Below, piece after piece: positions 9,880 through 19,296 of a stretch of 61,025 bases of DNA (position 1 is its first letter; each line of letters begins with the position of its first letter). The notes under the pieces were generated by a model. The model made no database searches. It was given only the letters and a program-made list of their open reading frames with translations, and had not been told where the DNA came from. This DNA comes from a marine gamma proteobacterium HTCC2080 (GTDB lineage: Bacteria > Pseudomonadota > Gammaproteobacteria > Pseudomonadales > Halieaceae). The position numbers were made by a program, and so were the translations under genes. The DNA lies in contig AAVV01000016.1 in assembly GCA_000169115.1 (NCBI GenBank), positions 1-61,025 of the forward strand, written 5' to 3'.

Positions 9880-10302
9880 ATGCCTGCTTGCTATGTAACG
9901 GGTTTCGCTCAAGGGGGTGGGGCAATTTTCAACTGTACGGTGAATGACGTGGTTAGTCAGGGCGATGTTTGTGACCGATTGCGGCAAACAGAAGGGTTGG
10001 AGACTCTTGTATTGCGCTGCCAACCAAGTCCCTCGTTAGTCGAGGGCAACCGGGATCAGGAGATGAAAGCGCTGCAGGCCTTTATAGAAGCGCCGTGGAT
10101 GTTGCTTCAGGCGGCACTTGGTATTCCTAGCTGTGCCCAGCTACGAGTGGTGCTGGAGCTACCGCAACCAACTACCGATTTGACGAAGTCGATTGAGTCG
10201 TTCTGGTCCTGCTGGCTGGCGGCGCAAAATTTTGATGCTGAGGATACCCAGTGCAAGGTAGAGCTTCGCCTTCTTACTGAGGTGCCAGCAGGCGAGTCAT
10301 GA
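9880..10302 (+). CDS. Hypothetical protein
   Basis: The 140-residue protein was not recognised. It has no signal peptide or membrane helix. It starts [19 protein letters not shown] and has several cysteines (near residues 4, 19, 31, 47, 85, 110 and 123). The gene starts 9 bases after rsmJ, so it is probably cotranscribed. Its last 29 bp overlap the 3' end of dapE on the other strand. Coding potential is supported by the operon-like spacing and the uninterrupted frame only. Confidence 0.5.
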   Translation: MPACYVTGFAQGGGAIFNCTVNDVVSQGDVCDRLRQTEGLETLVLRCQPSPSLVEGNRDQEMKALQAFIEAPWMLLQAALGIPSCAQLRVVLELPQPTTDLTKSIESFWSCWLAAQNFDAEDTQCKVELRLLTEVPAGES

Positions 10303-11425
10303 TGCCATAGTAGATGGCGGTGAGGCGCGGAATGTCACTGAGTAAAATGTGTTCGTCGATTTGATGGATAGACGCGTTAATGGGCCCTAGCTCTACAATC
10401 TGAGTACCCGTTTTGGCAATAAATCGGCCGTCAGATGTCCCGCCCCCCGTTGATAATGTCGGGGATGTGCCGGTGATCGCTTCAATGCTGGCGGTGACGG
10501 CGTCAACCAAAGCTCCCGGTTTAGTCAAAAACGGTTCACCGCTGAGACGCCATTCGATATCAAAGTCAGCAACGTGGGCACTCAAAATTTGTTCGCAGCG
10601 GCTGCGGATGGTGGTCGCGTCAGTTTCTGTTGAGAAACGGACATTAAACTGCGCGGATAACGACCCCGGAATTACGTTAGTCGCTCCAGTTCCCGCCTGA
10701 ATATTGCCGAACTGTAGACGAGTTGGTTCAAAAAAAGCGTTACCTTCATCCCAAGGCTCTTTTGCGAGCGCATCAAGGGCTAAGAATGCGCTGTGTATTG
10801 GATTGTCGGCAAATTGAGGATAGGCGATATGACCTTGCTTGCCACGGATGGTGATTACGCCGTTAATCGAACCACGTCGCCCGTTTTTAATGACGTCGCC
10901 CAGCGACTTCGAGCTAGAGGGTTCACCCACTACGCACCAGTCAAGGCGCTCTCCTCGGGCGATTAATGCCTCAACGACCTTGACGGTTCCATCAGTGGCC
11001 GGGCCCTCCTCATCGGCTGTAATTAAAAACCCTACCCTTCCTGAGTGGTCGCTGTATTGTTTGGCAAAAGCCTCTGCTGCAACAGTCATGGCTGCAAGGC
11101 TTGCCTTCATATCTGCTGCCCCACGGCCATAAAGCACGCCGTCGCGATCTGTCGGCGTAAATGGTGGAGTTGACCAAGCTGAATCAGGTCCCGGAGGAAC
11201 GACATCGGTATGACCCGCGAAGACAAGGGTGCTCTCACCCTCTCCGCGAGTGGCCCAAAAATTGTCAACGTCGCCAAAGCGCATGGGCTCGCAGGTGAAG
11301 CCAGCAGCAGTCAACCGTTGCATCATTATCTCTTGGCAGCCTGCGTCATCAGGTGTGACAGACGAACATTGTATAAGCTGCCGTGTTAGTGCAACGGCAG
11401 CGGCTCCATATTCAGTTGTTGGCAT
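10274..11425 (-). CDS. dapE: Succinyl-diaminopimelate desuccinylase
   Basis: DapE removes succinate from N-succinyl-LL-diaminopimelate, releasing LL-DAP for lysine and peptidoglycan. The 383-residue M20 peptidase has the dinuclear zinc ligands and catalytic residues in [11 protein letters not shown] (H72, D74), RGAADMKAS (D105) and DEEGPATDG (E139, E140). The ATG at 11425 was preferred over an in-frame TTG seven codons upstream because of the GAGAG before it and the match in length. The start overlaps the end of dapD by 14 bp. Confidence 0.95.
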   Translation of the reverse strand: MPTTEYGAAAVALTRQLIQCSSVTPDDAGCQEIMMQRLTAAGFTCEPMRFGDVDNFWATRGEGESTLVFAGHTDVVPPGPDSAWSTPPFTPTDRDGVLYGRGAADMKASLAAMTVAAEAFAKQYSDHSGRVGFLITADEEGPATDGTVKVVEALIARGERLDWCVVGEPSSSKSLGDVIKNGRRGSINGVITIRGKQGHIAYPQFADNPIHSAFLALDALAKEPWDEGNAFFEPTRLQFGNIQAGTGATNVIPGSLSAQFNVRFSTETDATTIRSRCEQILSAHVADFDIEWRLSGEPFLTKPGALVDAVTASIEAITGTSPTLSTGGGTSDGRFIAKTGTQIVELGPINASIHQIDEHILLSDIPRLTAIYYGIMTRLLAPQ

Positions 11426-12422
11426 GGAGGCTCTCGTTAAGCTCAATGGCTGAGCGGTTAGTCAGGCATTCCACCGTTCCCGAAGTGCTATTGCGTCGGA
11501 ATAAAAGATCGGATTTCCCCGCTAGGTCCCGGGCAGACACTGTTTCTACAGGCTTGCGCGCGCCGTCTAACAGCGTCACTTTAGTGCCCGCCGTTATGAA
11601 GAGCCCCGCTTCAATTGTGCAGCGATCGCCTAGGGGAATCCCTAGGCCCGCGTTGGCGCCAATCAAGCACTCTCGCCCCACTGAGATAACAATATTGCCA
11701 CCTCCCGACAGGGTGCCCATGGTAGAGCAACCGCCCCCAAGGTCTGAGCCCGCACCTACCCAGACACCTGCTGAAATCCGTCCTTCGATCATGCCAGGAC
11801 CTTCGGTGCCGCCATTGAAGTTGATGAAACCCTCATGCATGACTGTGGTGCCCTCACCAAGATAAGCCCCCAAGCGGACCCTTGCAGTGTGGGCTATCCG
11901 CACACCAGTGGGCACGACGTAGTTAGTCATCTTGGGGAATTTGTCGACGCTGGCGACCTCCAGCACGGTGCCTTTTAATCGAGCATCCAGCTGCCGCTGG
12001 GGCAGATCGCTCAGGCAAACTGCGCCTTGGTCTGTCCATGCAACATTGGGTAACAAGCCAAAGAGCCCCTCAAGTTCGGTGCCGTGGGGTTGCACCTGCC
12101 GATGGGACAGCAAGTGGAGCTTTAAGTAGGCATCTGCGACTGTGGCTGGCGCTGCATTGTCGACTAGCGTGGTAGCGACTACTCGCCCAGCTGAAGATCG
12201 AAGCTGTTCAGCCAGTTTGGCCTGATCGTTAGCGCCGACTGAAGCAAAGTTGCTGCTGAGCTCAACCAGTTGACTGTCATCTAGCGGGCCGGATACCCCT
12301 TGTAGCAGGGCGGCGAGATCGCCTTCAATACTGCTCAGTGGCTTGGGGTAAAAGACGTCGAGGGTATCTTCCGCACTATTGTGGGTAGCAATACCCAGTC
12401 CAAATCCATGCACAGCGCTCAT
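11412..12422 (-). CDS. dapD: 2,3,4,5-tetrahydropyridine-2,6-dicarboxylate N-succinyltransferase
   Basis: DapD transfers succinate from succinyl-CoA to tetrahydrodipicolinate, the step before DapC. The 336-residue protein is the longer form found in Pseudomonas-type bacteria. An N-terminal alpha/beta region is followed by a left-handed beta helix of hexapeptide repeats from about residue 175 to 285, with [20 protein letters not shown] and [14 protein letters not shown] as the active-site and CoA region. dapE overlaps its 3' end, and an ArsC-like gene lies 27 bp upstream. Confidence 0.95.
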   Translation of the reverse strand: MSAVHGFGLGIATHNSAEDTLDVFYPKPLSSIEGDLAALLQGVSGPLDDSQLVELSSNFASVGANDQAKLAEQLRSSAGRVVATTLVDNAAPATVADAYLKLHLLSHRQVQPHGTELEGLFGLLPNVAWTDQGAVCLSDLPQRQLDARLKGTVLEVASVDKFPKMTNYVVPTGVRIAHTARVRLGAYLGEGTTVMHEGFINFNGGTEGPGMIEGRISAGVWVGAGSDLGGGCSTMGTLSGGGNIVISVGRECLIGANAGLGIPLGDRCTIEAGLFITAGTKVTLLDGARKPVETVSARDLAGKSDLLFRRNSTSGTVECLTNRSAIELNESLHANN

Positions 12423-12449
12423 GGTTGTCTCCTGTAATGGTTTAAAAAT

Positions 12450-12800
12450 TTATCGTCCAAACTTGGTGGCATAGTCAGTGGCATTAAAACCCACTGTAGT
12501 CGCGCCCTCATGTTCCAAAACTGGACGCTTTATAAGCGTCGGGTGAGCTACTAAAAGAGCTAGGGCATTCCCTTTTTCTGCTTTCAATCGATCGTCATCT
12601 GACAAGTTTTTCCAAGTAGTGCTGCGTTTATTCAGCAGTACTTTTTCGCCCACAGCAGCGATCCAATTTCCCACCTGTAGGGGCGAGGGAGCGGTTTTCC
12701 TAAAATCAATAAAGGTGTAGCTAAGGTCCTGAGACTCAAACCAGCTTCTAGCTTTCTTGACGGAATCGCAATTTGGGATGCCGTAAATCACCGTGTTCAT
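12450..12800 (-). CDS. ArsC/Spx-family reductase-like protein (YffB type)
   Basis: The 116-residue protein has a thioredoxin-like ArsC fold with the single active-site cysteine motif GIPNCDSVKKAR and the LLNKRSTTWKNL and HPTLIKRPVLEH segments of the family. YffB-type members sit next to dapE or dapD in many gammaproteobacteria. They are thought to be glutathione-linked thiol reductases rather than arsenate reductases, and the role is unproven. The start at 12800 has GGAG a few bases upstream and removes a long non-homologous leader. Confidence 0.88.
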   Translation of the reverse strand: MNTVIYGIPNCDSVKKARSWFESQDLSYTFIDFRKTAPSPLQVGNWIAAVGEKVLLNKRSTTWKNLSDDDRLKAEKGNALALLVAHPTLIKRPVLEHEGATTVGFNATDYATKFGR

Positions 12801-12849
12801 GGGAACTCCTTGAATCGACCAACCCCAAGGCCGAGTAAGTTTAACAGAA

Positions 12850-13533
12850 TCAGGGTTTGCTAATCTTCTTTGGGTGCTTGCGAAGTGGGTAACAGGTTGT
12901 ACAAATTTCACAGACACGACCATCGCAGCCTCGCGCGGTGCAGAACTCCCGGCCATAAAAAATAATTTGTAGGTGGAGATCATTCCAGCGTGACTCTTGA
13001 AAGACTCGCTTGAGGTCACGCTCGGTCTCCACCACATTTTTACCTCGGGTCAAACCCCAGCGCTGAGCAAGGCGGTGAATATGTGTGTCAACCGGGAACG
13101 CTGGATGACCAAAGGCTTGTGCCATAACAACGCCTGCAGTCTTGTGACCAACCCCGGGCAAAGCTTCCAACTCAGCAAACGTTCGCGGGACTTGCGAGTC
13201 GTGCTGTGTAATTAGGAGCTGACTTAGGCCCTTAATAGCTTTGGATTTTTGCGGAGAGAGGCCGCAAGGACGAATGATGCTGCGGATATGCTCAACGGAT
13301 AGTTCAGCCATTGTTTCCGGCGTATCGGCGGCGGCGAATAAACTCGGGGTCACTTGATTGACGCGCTCGTCGGTACACTGTGCGCTCAGTAAGACGGCAA
13401 TAAGAAGCGTAAACGGATCTTGATGGTCTAGTGGCACAGGGGGCTTTGGGTAGAGTTGCGCTAGCCGCTTATCTATAAAGGCAACGCGCTCCTCTTTCAT
13501 TAAATTTCGCGGTGAATTCTGTTTTTGTTCCAT
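12850..13533 (-). CDS. nth: Endonuclease III, variant cysteine cluster
   Basis: Nth is a bifunctional DNA glycosylase/AP lyase for oxidised pyrimidines. The 227-residue protein has the helix-hairpin-helix LPGVGHKTA with the catalytic lysine K131 and the catalytic aspartate in VDTHIHRLA (D149). The C-terminal cysteines are at 198, 203, 208, 211 and 214. This is not the C-X6-C-X2-C-X5-C spacing of E. coli Nth, so the 4Fe-4S site is altered or differently liganded. The ATG at 13533 was chosen because TAAGG precedes it and it starts just after the dapC stop; a TTG seven codons upstream is less likely. Confidence 0.9.
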   Translation of the reverse strand: MEQKQNSPRNLMKEERVAFIDKRLAQLYPKPPVPLDHQDPFTLLIAVLLSAQCTDERVNQVTPSLFAAADTPETMAELSVEHIRSIIRPCGLSPQKSKAIKGLSQLLITQHDSQVPRTFAELEALPGVGHKTAGVVMAQAFGHPAFPVDTHIHRLAQRWGLTRGKNVVETERDLKRVFQESRWNDLHLQIIFYGREFCTARGCDGRVCEICTTCYPLRKHPKKISKP

Positions 13534-13537
13534 AGCC

Positions 13538-14728
13538 TTACCAACCTTGCTCAAGCACTTGTACCATTCGTTGTGCTGCCTCAGTGCATATCCCTTGCTC
13601 GGCGACTAGGGCTATGCGGATGCGGTTGGCTCCAGGGTTCTCGCCATTGACCCATCGGCCTAGAAACTGCCCCGGGAGTACAGCGACATTACAGCGTCTC
13701 AGCAGTTCACGCGAAAAGTCTAGATCATCAATGGGCGTACTCGGCCAGAGATAAAATCCTGCATCTGGGGCCGTAACCTCCAGTTGCTGGGCTAGTATCG
13801 GGACCACGGCTTCAAATTTAGCCCGGTAGGCGCTTCGATTGGCGAGGACATGGTTTTCATCACTCCAGGCAACGGTGCTTGCCACTTGATGATGAGGCGG
13901 CATGGCGCAGCCATGATAGGTTCGATAACGCGTAAATTTATGAATAACGTCAGCGTCTCCAGCAACGAAACCTGACCGAAGGCCGGGGAGGTTGGAGCGT
14001 TTTGATAGACTATGAAAGCAAAGGCACTTTGCATAATCGGTATGCCCCATGTTGGCAGCGGCGGTCAGGAGCCCTGCTGGAGGTGCGCTCTCATCAGGAT
14101 AAATTTCGCTATAGCACTCGTCGCTAACGATAACGAAATCATGCTCTTGTGCAAGGGCTATTAGGGTGCTCAGTTCTTTTTCTGACATCACGGCCCCCGA
14201 TGGGTTGCCGGGGTTACAGATATACAGTAGCTCTAGGCGCTGCCAGTCATCGGAGGTTACGTCAGAGAAATCGGGTTTAAACCCACTAGCTGAGTTAGCT
14301 GGGACAAATTTAGGGTCTGTGCCCGCGAGCAATGCTGCGCCCTCATAGATTTGGTAAAACGGATTGGGACTTATAACTCGACCAGGTGCCCCGGGTGTTA
14401 CCAGCGTCTGAGCTATCGCAAACAAAGCTTCGCGAGTGCCGTTTACCGGCAGCACCTGTCGGTCAGCATCAACGTGCTGCAAATTAAAGCGCTGTTCCAG
14501 CCACCGGGCGATGCTGTTTCTCAGTTCCGGTGTGCCGGTGGTTGATGGGTAGTGGTTAATCCCGGTCAAGGCCTCCATGAGTGCTTCCGTTACCAAGCGG
14601 GGTGGCTGGTGTTGTGGTTCACCAATCGTCAATGCTATTTCTGGCAGGTTTGCCGCTGACACGCCTGAAAACAACTGGCTCAGACGCTGGAACGGGTAGG
14701 GCTGTAATGCCTCGAGACCGGGATTCAT
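13538..14728 (-). CDS. dapC: Succinyldiaminopimelate aminotransferase
   Basis: The 396-residue fold-type I aminotransferase has the PLP lysine in SLSKRSNLPGLRSG (K243), CNPGNPSG at about 171, the pyridine-nitrogen aspartate in VSDECYSEIY (D203), and the C-terminal arginine in NRIRIAL. DapC converts N-succinyl-L-2-amino-6-oxopimelate to succinyl-DAP. Its place between glnD and the dapD/dapE genes supports this assignment over other class I aminotransferases. The ATG overlaps the glnD stop (ATGA). Confidence 0.92.
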   Translation of the reverse strand: MNPGLEALQPYPFQRLSQLFSGVSAANLPEIALTIGEPQHQPPRLVTEALMEALTGINHYPSTTGTPELRNSIARWLEQRFNLQHVDADRQVLPVNGTREALFAIAQTLVTPGAPGRVISPNPFYQIYEGAALLAGTDPKFVPANSASGFKPDFSDVTSDDWQRLELLYICNPGNPSGAVMSEKELSTLIALAQEHDFVIVSDECYSEIYPDESAPPAGLLTAAANMGHTDYAKCLCFHSLSKRSNLPGLRSGFVAGDADVIHKFTRYRTYHGCAMPPHHQVASTVAWSDENHVLANRSAYRAKFEAVVPILAQQLEVTAPDAGFYLWPSTPIDDLDFSRELLRRCNVAVLPGQFLGRWVNGENPGANRIRIALVAEQGICTEAAQRMVQVLEQGW

Positions 14729-17352
14729 GGATTGCTTTGCAATTCAGCGTCTAAAGATTGCTTTACGGCATCCTCTAAAAGATTCAACTTGTGGGCATCG
14801 TTAATGCTGTTGCCGTCGCTGGTCGTGACAAAAAAGACGTCCTCTACGCGCTCACCCAGAGTCTGAATTTTCGCCGCTTGTAGCGCTACATTTTGGGCAA
14901 CAAAAACAGCGCCGATATTGGCGAGAAGCCCTGGACGATCTGGGGTGGCAACTTCTAAGACGGTCCAGCCGCGACGTTCATCTTGATGAACAGACGTTTC
15001 TGTTGGAATTACGAAGGATTTCTGTCGGCGTGGTGTGTGGCGCGTGACGGTCCTTATCTCCTGTCGGGTCAGTGCTGCGGAAAGCCCGTCTCTAATGTTT
15101 CCCAGAGTCGTGAGATCTCCTGAAACTGGATTACCATCGGCCTGCAACACGTAGAAGGTATCAAGGGTTGCACCATCGCCTCCTAGATAAATTCTGGCAT
15201 CGTTAACGCTAAGATCTAGAAATTCTAGCTGGGCGCAAATACGCGCGAACAGGTCTGGACTGTCGGGTGCGTGAACAAAAATTTGGGTGGCATTGGCCAC
15301 TGTTGAATCGCTGCTTTGCCTCACAAGGACGAGCGCTTGGTCGAGATTGCTGTGGTCTGAGATGGACTCGGTGTGCCAGGCAATATCATCGGGGCGCTCT
15401 CGTAAAAAATAGTCATCGCCTCTTAACGCCCAGATAGCTTCGACATCGGCTTTGATGAAACCTCTGTCTTCCAGTATCTCCAAAGCGGTTTCGCGTGTGG
15501 TATCAACCACGCTCTGACGATCTACTGGATTTTCGAGGCCACGGGTAAGCGCTCGGCGTGTTTCCGTATAGGTTTGGCGAAGCAGTGTGCTTCTCCACGC
15601 ATTCCAAAGCTCTGGATTGGTGCCATGAATATCGGCGACCGTTAAGGTGTATAAATAATCTAGGCGCTCTTGTGTAGCGACGTGATTGGCGAACCGGGCT
15701 ATTTCATCCGGGTCAGAAATATCTTTGCGTTGCGAGAACGAACTCATGAGCAAATGGTTACGAACCAACCATACCACCAGGTTGGTATCGTTTTGACTGA
15801 GGCTGTGCCGTTCGCAAAACCCCTGTGCATCTACGGCACCGAGTTCCGAATGATCTCCCCCACGGCCTTTACCGATATCGTGGTAAAGCGCTGCAATATA
15901 AAGCAACTCAGGTGCTCTGAGTCGTTGGGCAATGCGCGTTGAGACCGGGAATTTATCGGTGTAGTCGGCCCGCATAAATCGTCGCGTATTGGCCAGCACC
16001 TCTAGAGTATGCGCCTCCACGGTGTAGGCATGAAATAGATCGAATTGCATTTGCCCGACGATACGGCCAAATTCAGGGAGGTATCGGCCTAGCAAGCCGT
16101 GTCTCGCCATACGGCGCAGTTGCAGAGTTACACCGTGAGGTGAACTCATGAGCTCCATAAACAGGGCTTGATTGATAGGGTTCGCTCTAAAGGGCGGGTC
16201 GATAAGGTCATGAGCGGCTCTCAGCAGGCGCCAAGTGCCGGGTGCTATACCACTGATATCAGAATTGTTAGCGAGGATAACGAAGCTTCGTAATAAATTT
16301 GAGGGTTCTTTTACAAAAACATTATCTTCCCTTGCGGAAAGGAGACCCCCAACAACCTCGAAGTCGTCGCTGAGCAAGCGGGCTTTTTCGCGATCATCGC
16401 TGTGCAAGATTTGGCGCTCGAAGGCTTGCATGACAAGTTCACGAAGCTGCGCTAAGGCCTGGGCCCAGCGGTAATAAACCTGCATAAATTGCTCAACGGC
16501 GAGTTTTTCACCGTCGACCATCTCCCAAAGATGAGCGAGTTTCTGTTGTTGTTCAAAAAGTAATCGATCCTCTTCACGATCATTCAGCATGTGCAGGGCA
16601 AACCTGACTTGCCCAATAAAATTTTGGCCGGCTTCCAACATCCGCTGCTCATCGGTATTAAGAAAGTCTTCTTCATTAATTTCTTGTAATGCGACACCGT
16701 AATGCCGCTTGGCGATCCACCCAATAACTTGTATGTCCCGCAGGCCACCTGGACCGTTTTTGACGTGGGGTTCTAAATTACTTTCGGTGTTGCCAAAGTG
16801 GTCGTGACGAGACTCAGTTTCTTGAAGTTTGGCTTTGTAAAAGGCTTTGCTGTCCCACATTTTTGCTTGATCAATGTGTGCACTGAGCTGTGCAAAAAGC
16901 TCAGTACTACCTGCGATATAGCGCGCTTCTAATAAGGAGGTGAATATGGTGAGATCCTCTCGCGCTAGGGCCTCGCATTCTTCGAGCGTTCTGACGCTAG
17001 ATCCCACTTTTAGGCCGATATCCCACAGGTTTCTGAGCAGCTCTGAAATTTGAGTGGCAGTATCTTCGTTGGGCGAATCCTTCACTAAAATCAATAGATC
17101 GATGTCGGAGAATGGGTACAGTTCACCACGACCATAGCCGCCAACCGCGGCAAGGGCCAAGTCACAGCGTTGGTCGAGATAAAATTGCCACAGATGGTTC
17201 AGCACGTTGTCGACAGCATCCGAACGAGCGGACAGCAGGGGCCAAACAGGACCTGTTGGGTGAAATCTCCCGGCGATGTCCTCAGTGACCTGAGAAAGGT
17301 ACTGCTGGCAATCTTGAACAGGTTGGTCTGAATGGCTAATTGGATTGGCCAT
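14725..17352 (-). CDS. glnD: Bifunctional uridylyltransferase/uridylyl-removing enzyme GlnD
   Basis: GlnD senses glutamine and uridylylates or de-uridylylates the PII proteins. The 875-residue protein has the nucleotidyltransferase motif GGYGRGELYPFSDID (residues 71-85, metal aspartates D83 and D85). It has the GlnD helical domain, the HD phosphohydrolase motif YHDIGKGRGGDHSE (H491, D492) for uridylyl removal, and two C-terminal ACT domains at roughly 690-760 and 798-870. All functional elements are intact. The gene lies 23 bp after map and overlaps dapC by four bases, so nitrogen sensing and lysine synthesis share a transcript. Confidence 0.96.
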   Translation of the reverse strand: MANPISHSDQPVQDCQQYLSQVTEDIAGRFHPTGPVWPLLSARSDAVDNVLNHLWQFYLDQRCDLALAAVGGYGRGELYPFSDIDLLILVKDSPNEDTATQISELLRNLWDIGLKVGSSVRTLEECEALAREDLTIFTSLLEARYIAGSTELFAQLSAHIDQAKMWDSKAFYKAKLQETESRHDHFGNTESNLEPHVKNGPGGLRDIQVIGWIAKRHYGVALQEINEEDFLNTDEQRMLEAGQNFIGQVRFALHMLNDREEDRLLFEQQQKLAHLWEMVDGEKLAVEQFMQVYYRWAQALAQLRELVMQAFERQILHSDDREKARLLSDDFEVVGGLLSAREDNVFVKEPSNLLRSFVILANNSDISGIAPGTWRLLRAAHDLIDPPFRANPINQALFMELMSSPHGVTLQLRRMARHGLLGRYLPEFGRIVGQMQFDLFHAYTVEAHTLEVLANTRRFMRADYTDKFPVSTRIAQRLRAPELLYIAALYHDIGKGRGGDHSELGAVDAQGFCERHSLSQNDTNLVVWLVRNHLLMSSFSQRKDISDPDEIARFANHVATQERLDYLYTLTVADIHGTNPELWNAWRSTLLRQTYTETRRALTRGLENPVDRQSVVDTTRETALEILEDRGFIKADVEAIWALRGDDYFLRERPDDIAWHTESISDHSNLDQALVLVRQSSDSTVANATQIFVHAPDSPDLFARICAQLEFLDLSVNDARIYLGGDGATLDTFYVLQADGNPVSGDLTTLGNIRDGLSAALTRQEIRTVTRHTPRRQKSFVIPTETSVHQDERRGWTVLEVATPDRPGLLANIGAVFVAQNVALQAAKIQTLGERVEDVFFVTTSDGNSINDAHKLNLLEDAVKQSLDAELQSNP

Positions 17353-17375
17353 AGATCGGATTCTCTGGACTTAGT

Positions 17376-18155
17376 TCAACAGGGCAGGGTTTCGGGGGTT
17401 CTTTGTGTAAAGACCTCACACCCTTCGGCGGTTACAGCGAGAGTGTGTTCCCACTGAGCTGAAAGCCTTCCATCGCGAGTTGTTACGGTCCAGCCATCTT
17501 TGGTATTCAGCTTGGTATGGCGCTTCCCTGCATTGATCATAGGCTCAATGGTAAAAGTCATACCCTCCCTAAGAACCTCCCCAACGCCGGGAGAGCCGTA
17601 ATGCAGTATCTGGGGCTCTTCATGGAAAATTTGGCCAATGCCATGGCCGCAGTACTCGCGAACTACCGAATAGTAATTCTCTTCGGCGTATTGCTGAATT
17701 ACGTGGCCAATATCTCCCAGAGTTGTTCCGGGGCGAACAATGGCGAGTGCTTTGTAGAGGCATTCTTGGGTGATGCGCATTAGCCGCTCGGCGTGGGGTG
17801 CCACGTCGCCGACACCCACCATGATACTGGTGTCACCATGCCAGCCGTCTTTAATGACGGTTACATCAATATTAATGATGTCACCATTACGCAACTTTTT
17901 ACTGTCAGAGGGAATGCCGTGACAAATGACTTCGTTGACCGAAGTGCAAATAGATTTAGGAAATCCGTGGTAGTTCAACGGAGCTGGAATGGCTTGTTGG
18001 ACGTTAACGATGTAGTCGTGACAAATGCGGTCAAGCTCTCCGGTTGTCATGCCCACTTTGACCAACGGTTCAATCATCTCCAGAACATCAGCGGCTAGTC
18101 GGCCTGCAACGCGCATGCCTTGTAGCTCTTGGGGGGTTTTGGGGGTAACAGCCAT
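17376..18155 (-). CDS. map: Methionine aminopeptidase, type I
   Basis: The 259-residue enzyme removes the initiator methionine from nascent proteins. All metal ligands are present: D97 (NIDVT), D108 (HGDTS), H171 (GHGIG), E204 (TIEPM) and E236 (WEHT), with H79 in VICHGIP. These positions match E. coli Map almost exactly. The gene is transcribed divergently from rpsB, with a 249-bp gap between their starts. Confidence 0.97.
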   Translation of the reverse strand: MAVTPKTPQELQGMRVAGRLAADVLEMIEPLVKVGMTTGELDRICHDYIVNVQQAIPAPLNYHGFPKSICTSVNEVICHGIPSDSKKLRNGDIINIDVTVIKDGWHGDTSIMVGVGDVAPHAERLMRITQECLYKALAIVRPGTTLGDIGHVIQQYAEENYYSVVREYCGHGIGQIFHEEPQILHYGSPGVGEVLREGMTFTIEPMINAGKRHTKLNTKDGWTVTTRDGRLSAQWEHTLAVTAEGCEVFTQRTPETLPC

Positions 18156-18222
18156 GGAAGTTCACGTCTCTAGGAATTCATTTTGGTATTGTAACCAAAG
18201 CACACGCTAATGTCCTTTTTCC

Positions 18223-18251
18223 TTCTCCAATTCACAGAATTATGGTATAAC
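18223..18251 (+). promoter_or_regulatory. Likely promoter of the rpsB-tsf operon
   Basis: TATAAC at 18246-18251 fits a -10 box. A weak -35 (TTCTCC at 18223-18228) stands 17 bp upstream. A GC-rich start, GCGCGCC, follows, the kind of discriminator seen in growth-rate-controlled ribosomal promoters. About 150 bp of leader lie between it and the rpsB start. Confidence 0.5.
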
Positions 18252-18404
18252 GCGCGCCTCGTTGGAATGAGTCTGACGAGGCGTGGGCGTTAGCCTCCGC
18301 TTTAATTTAGAACTTACACCTCAAAAAATCTAGGCCGGGTGCCGTTAATCGGTTGGTCCTAGTAGTGGTGTGACGATCAAAACCCAAACCTCAGGAAGGT
18401 AACT
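18252..18404 (+). promoter_or_regulatory. rpsB leader with a stable hairpin, candidate S2 autoregulatory region
   Basis: The leader contains a perfect 8-bp inverted repeat, CGCCTCGT at 18255-18262 and ACGAGGCG at 18276-18283, right at the predicted transcript start. In gammaproteobacteria the rpsB 5' leader is known to bind S2 for autoregulation. The position and length here fit that, but I cannot align it to a defined motif. The ribosome-binding site AGGAAGG comes a few bases before the ATG at 18405. Confidence 0.4.
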
Positions 18405-19181
18405 ATGGCTCAAGTAAGCATGCGCGATCTGCTCCAAGCAGGCGCCCACTTCGGGCACCAGACCCGATTCTGGAATCCCAAAATGGATCAATACATTTTT
18501 GGGGCACGAAATAAAATACACATTATTAATCTCGAGCACACAGTGCCCGCGTTTAATGATGCGTTGAAGCAAGTTCAGCGCCTAGCCAGCAACAAAAGCA
18601 ACATTATGTTCGTGGGCACCAAGCGGGCAGCAGGAAAAGTTATCGAAGAGCAAGCAGCACGCTGTGGTATGCCCTTCGTAAGCCATCGCTGGTTAGGTGG
18701 CATGCTCACCAACTACAAGACTGTGCGTTCTTCGATCAAGCGTTTGCGCGAGCTTGAGGAGCAGGAGGCAGACGGTACTTTTGCTAAGCTAACCAAGAAA
18801 GAGGCGTTAATGCGCACGCGCTCCAAAGAGAAGTTGGATCGCTCGGTGGGTGGCATCAAGGATATGACTGGCTTGCCTGACGTTCTATTCGTCATTGACG
18901 TGGACCACGAGCGCATCGCTATCACCGAAGCAAATAAATTAGGCATCCCCGTGATTGGCATTGTTGATACCAACAGCAATCCCGATGGTATCGACTACGT
19001 GATTCCAGGCAACGACGATGCAATTCGGGCGATCAGGCTGTACGTGAAGGCAGTCGCTGACGCGGTCCTAGAAGGTAAGGCAGAGCGAGGCGAGGTGCCT
19101 GCTGTTGCTGAGGACCTTGTTGAGGTGGAAGAGGCGCCAACAGATGCGACCGATGAGGCCGAATCCGAAGCCGAAGCCTAA
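18405..19181 (+). CDS. rpsB: 30S ribosomal protein S2
   Basis: The 258-residue protein has the S2 signatures [20 protein letters not shown] at the N-terminus, [16 protein letters not shown] and [20 protein letters not shown]. The zinc-independent form fits. The C-terminal 30 residues are strongly acidic, a common extension in marine gammaproteobacteria. S2 joins the small subunit late. It heads the operon and is followed by a strong hairpin with a T-run before tsf. Confidence 0.98.
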   Translation: MAQVSMRDLLQAGAHFGHQTRFWNPKMDQYIFGARNKIHIINLEHTVPAFNDALKQVQRLASNKSNIMFVGTKRAAGKVIEEQAARCGMPFVSHRWLGGMLTNYKTVRSSIKRLRELEEQEADGTFAKLTKKEALMRTRSKEKLDRSVGGIKDMTGLPDVLFVIDVDHERIAITEANKLGIPVIGIVDTNSNPDGIDYVIPGNDDAIRAIRLYVKAVADAVLEGKAERGEVPAVAEDLVEVEEAPTDATDEAESEAEA

Positions 19182-19187
19182 GACAAC

Positions 19188-19212
19188 GCCGCGCTTCGCG
19201 CGGCTTTTTTTT
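19188..19212 (+). terminator. Rho-independent terminator/attenuator between rpsB and tsf
   Basis: A perfect 7-bp stem, GCCGCGC (19188-19194) and GCGCGGC (19198-19204), has a TTC loop and is followed by eight T residues. It begins seven bases after the rpsB stop. Lying inside the operon, it probably lets part of the transcription pass and sets the S2 to EF-Ts ratio, as in other gammaproteobacteria with a hairpin at this place. Confidence 0.8.
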
Positions 19213-19296
19213 AACCGGTAGGGCTAGTGCCCTCCAGCTCATTTTAAAAAGCATTTTTGGCTGTATATGTCGAAAGTGCGTAACGAGGAATGATAC

